From Paracoccus alkanivorans (GTDB lineage Bacteria; Pseudomonadota; Alphaproteobacteria; Rhodobacterales; Rhodobacteraceae), in contig NZ_QOKZ01000016.1 of the NCBI RefSeq assembly GCF_003697785.1, positions 1 through 32,762 of the forward strand: DNA of 32,762 nucleotides, written 5' to 3'. Below are positions 32,430-32,762 of the stretch, piece by piece (the first letter of the stretch is position 1; each line of letters opens with the position of its first letter). The notes under the pieces are model-generated. The model was not told where the DNA came from. It did not search any database and saw only the letters and a program-made list of their open reading frames with translations. Made by a program: the position numbers and the translations under genes.

Positions 32430-32762
32430 CGTCAGAATCGGTTTGATCGGATGCTTCTGCCCCTGTTTTGCGACTCGTCCAGGGGGCGACTCGGCCCTGA
32501 AAGGAGGCGAATGGGAGTGAATCCGCTTTGAACACCGGGCCTCATGACCGTATCCATGGCTGGTATGTTACGAAAATTGCATAAAATAATTATTATATTA
32601 CATGTCTTTATGCAAAAATTCCGGCTGATGGCAAATTTCCCACTTGCGCGCATTTGCGGTAATCCGTAGATACCGCTTCACCGAAGGCGGGGACGCTTGA
32701 GGTGCCGGGTCGGCCGAGAGAGAGGCCGGTTTGGAAGCTAATTCGGGAATGAACGACCGGCA
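32430..32762. other. Non-coding right end with AT-rich island
   Basis: No gene can be supported in these 333 bases. A perfect AAGGAGG at 32501-32507 precedes a six-codon frame (MGVNPL, 32511-32531). An AT-rich island at about 32565-32620, in otherwise GC-rich DNA, carries the inverted repeat listed separately. An ATG at 32749 opens a frame to the window edge but has only GGGA close upstream; it could be the next gene's start, but four codons cannot show this. Confidence 0.4.
32577..32615. promoter_or_regulatory. AT-rich inverted repeat TTGCATAAA ... TTTATGCAA
   Basis: TTGCATAAA (32577-32585) and TTTATGCAA (32607-32615) are perfect reverse complements separated by 21 AT-rich bases, with half-sites 30 bases apart, about three helical turns. 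TATATT-type -10-like sequences lie inside. This fits an operator or promoter region for a gene beyond the right edge. Confidence 0.4.

Noticed and set aside
1..32762. CRISPR array, insertion sequence, prophage, integron or tRNA-linked island
   Set aside because: I found no regularly spaced repeats, transposase, integrase or tRNA gene. Codon use and GC look even across the coding regions.
32749..32762. Start of a new gene at the right edge (ATG at 32749)
   Set aside because: Only four full codons are visible and the ribosome binding site is weak, so it is mentioned only within the non-coding region.

Overview
The window looks like a chromosomal segment of an alphaproteobacterium of the order Rhodobacterales, most likely Paracoccus or a close relative. 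The evidence is high GC with GC-rich third codon positions, the gene orders comEC/gltX/gltA and glpX-recJ, a class II (CP4-like) EPSP synthase, and an omega-aminotransferase that strongly resembles the characterised Paracoccus denitrificans enzyme. These resemblances are from memory; no search was run. Genes are densely packed, often with ATGA/TGATG/GTGA overlaps. I see no rRNA, tRNA, insertion sequence, prophage or CRISPR array.

Layout. 1-257: 3' end of purU. 344-6464: a small accessory catabolic region. It holds a GntR/FadR-type regulator, a divergent MarR regulator facing a permease plus M20 amidohydrolase operon, then an SDR dehydrogenase and an FAH-family enzyme that look like a sugar-acid (2-keto-3-deoxy acid) module. 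6584-12398: housekeeping genes ispG (isoprenoids), moaA (molybdopterin), a small lipoprotein, aroA (shikimate pathway) and miaB (tRNA modification). 12462-14390: a TfoX C-terminal-domain protein, then a TetR - AHSA1/SRPBCC - PhnB-like VOC operon with a striking operator inside its promoter. 14505-17114: a small secreted DUF2380-like protein, the class III aminotransferase and a coupled methyltransferase. 17119-22204: comEC facing gltX and gltA, closed by a clear terminator. 22298-24004: an atypical SDR, a J-domain protein with a possible zinc site, and bolA. 24086-29983: glpX, recJ, a UPF0173 metallo-hydrolase coupled to an aminopeptidase P, and a GFA-family protein. 29990-32369: an enoyl-CoA hydratase-family protein lacking both catalytic glutamates, a hotdog thioesterase, and rplM-rpsI with a strong terminator. 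32430-32762: non-coding, with an AT-rich island and inverted repeat.

How the genes work together. Most are core-metabolism genes in short operons. The accessory parts are three locally regulated units: MarR with permease and hydrolase (uptake and hydrolysis of an N-carbamoyl or ureido compound), the GntR/SDR/FAH set (sugar-acid oxidation, less certain), and TetR-AHSA1-VOC.

I did not find a convincing undescribed system. The points most worth a second look are the probably leaderless, self-regulated TetR promoter, enzymes with changed active-site residues (the enoyl-CoA hydratase-like protein, the second SDR, the EPSP synthase Gly101), the uncharacterised permease/hydrolase pair, and several structured intergenic elements.
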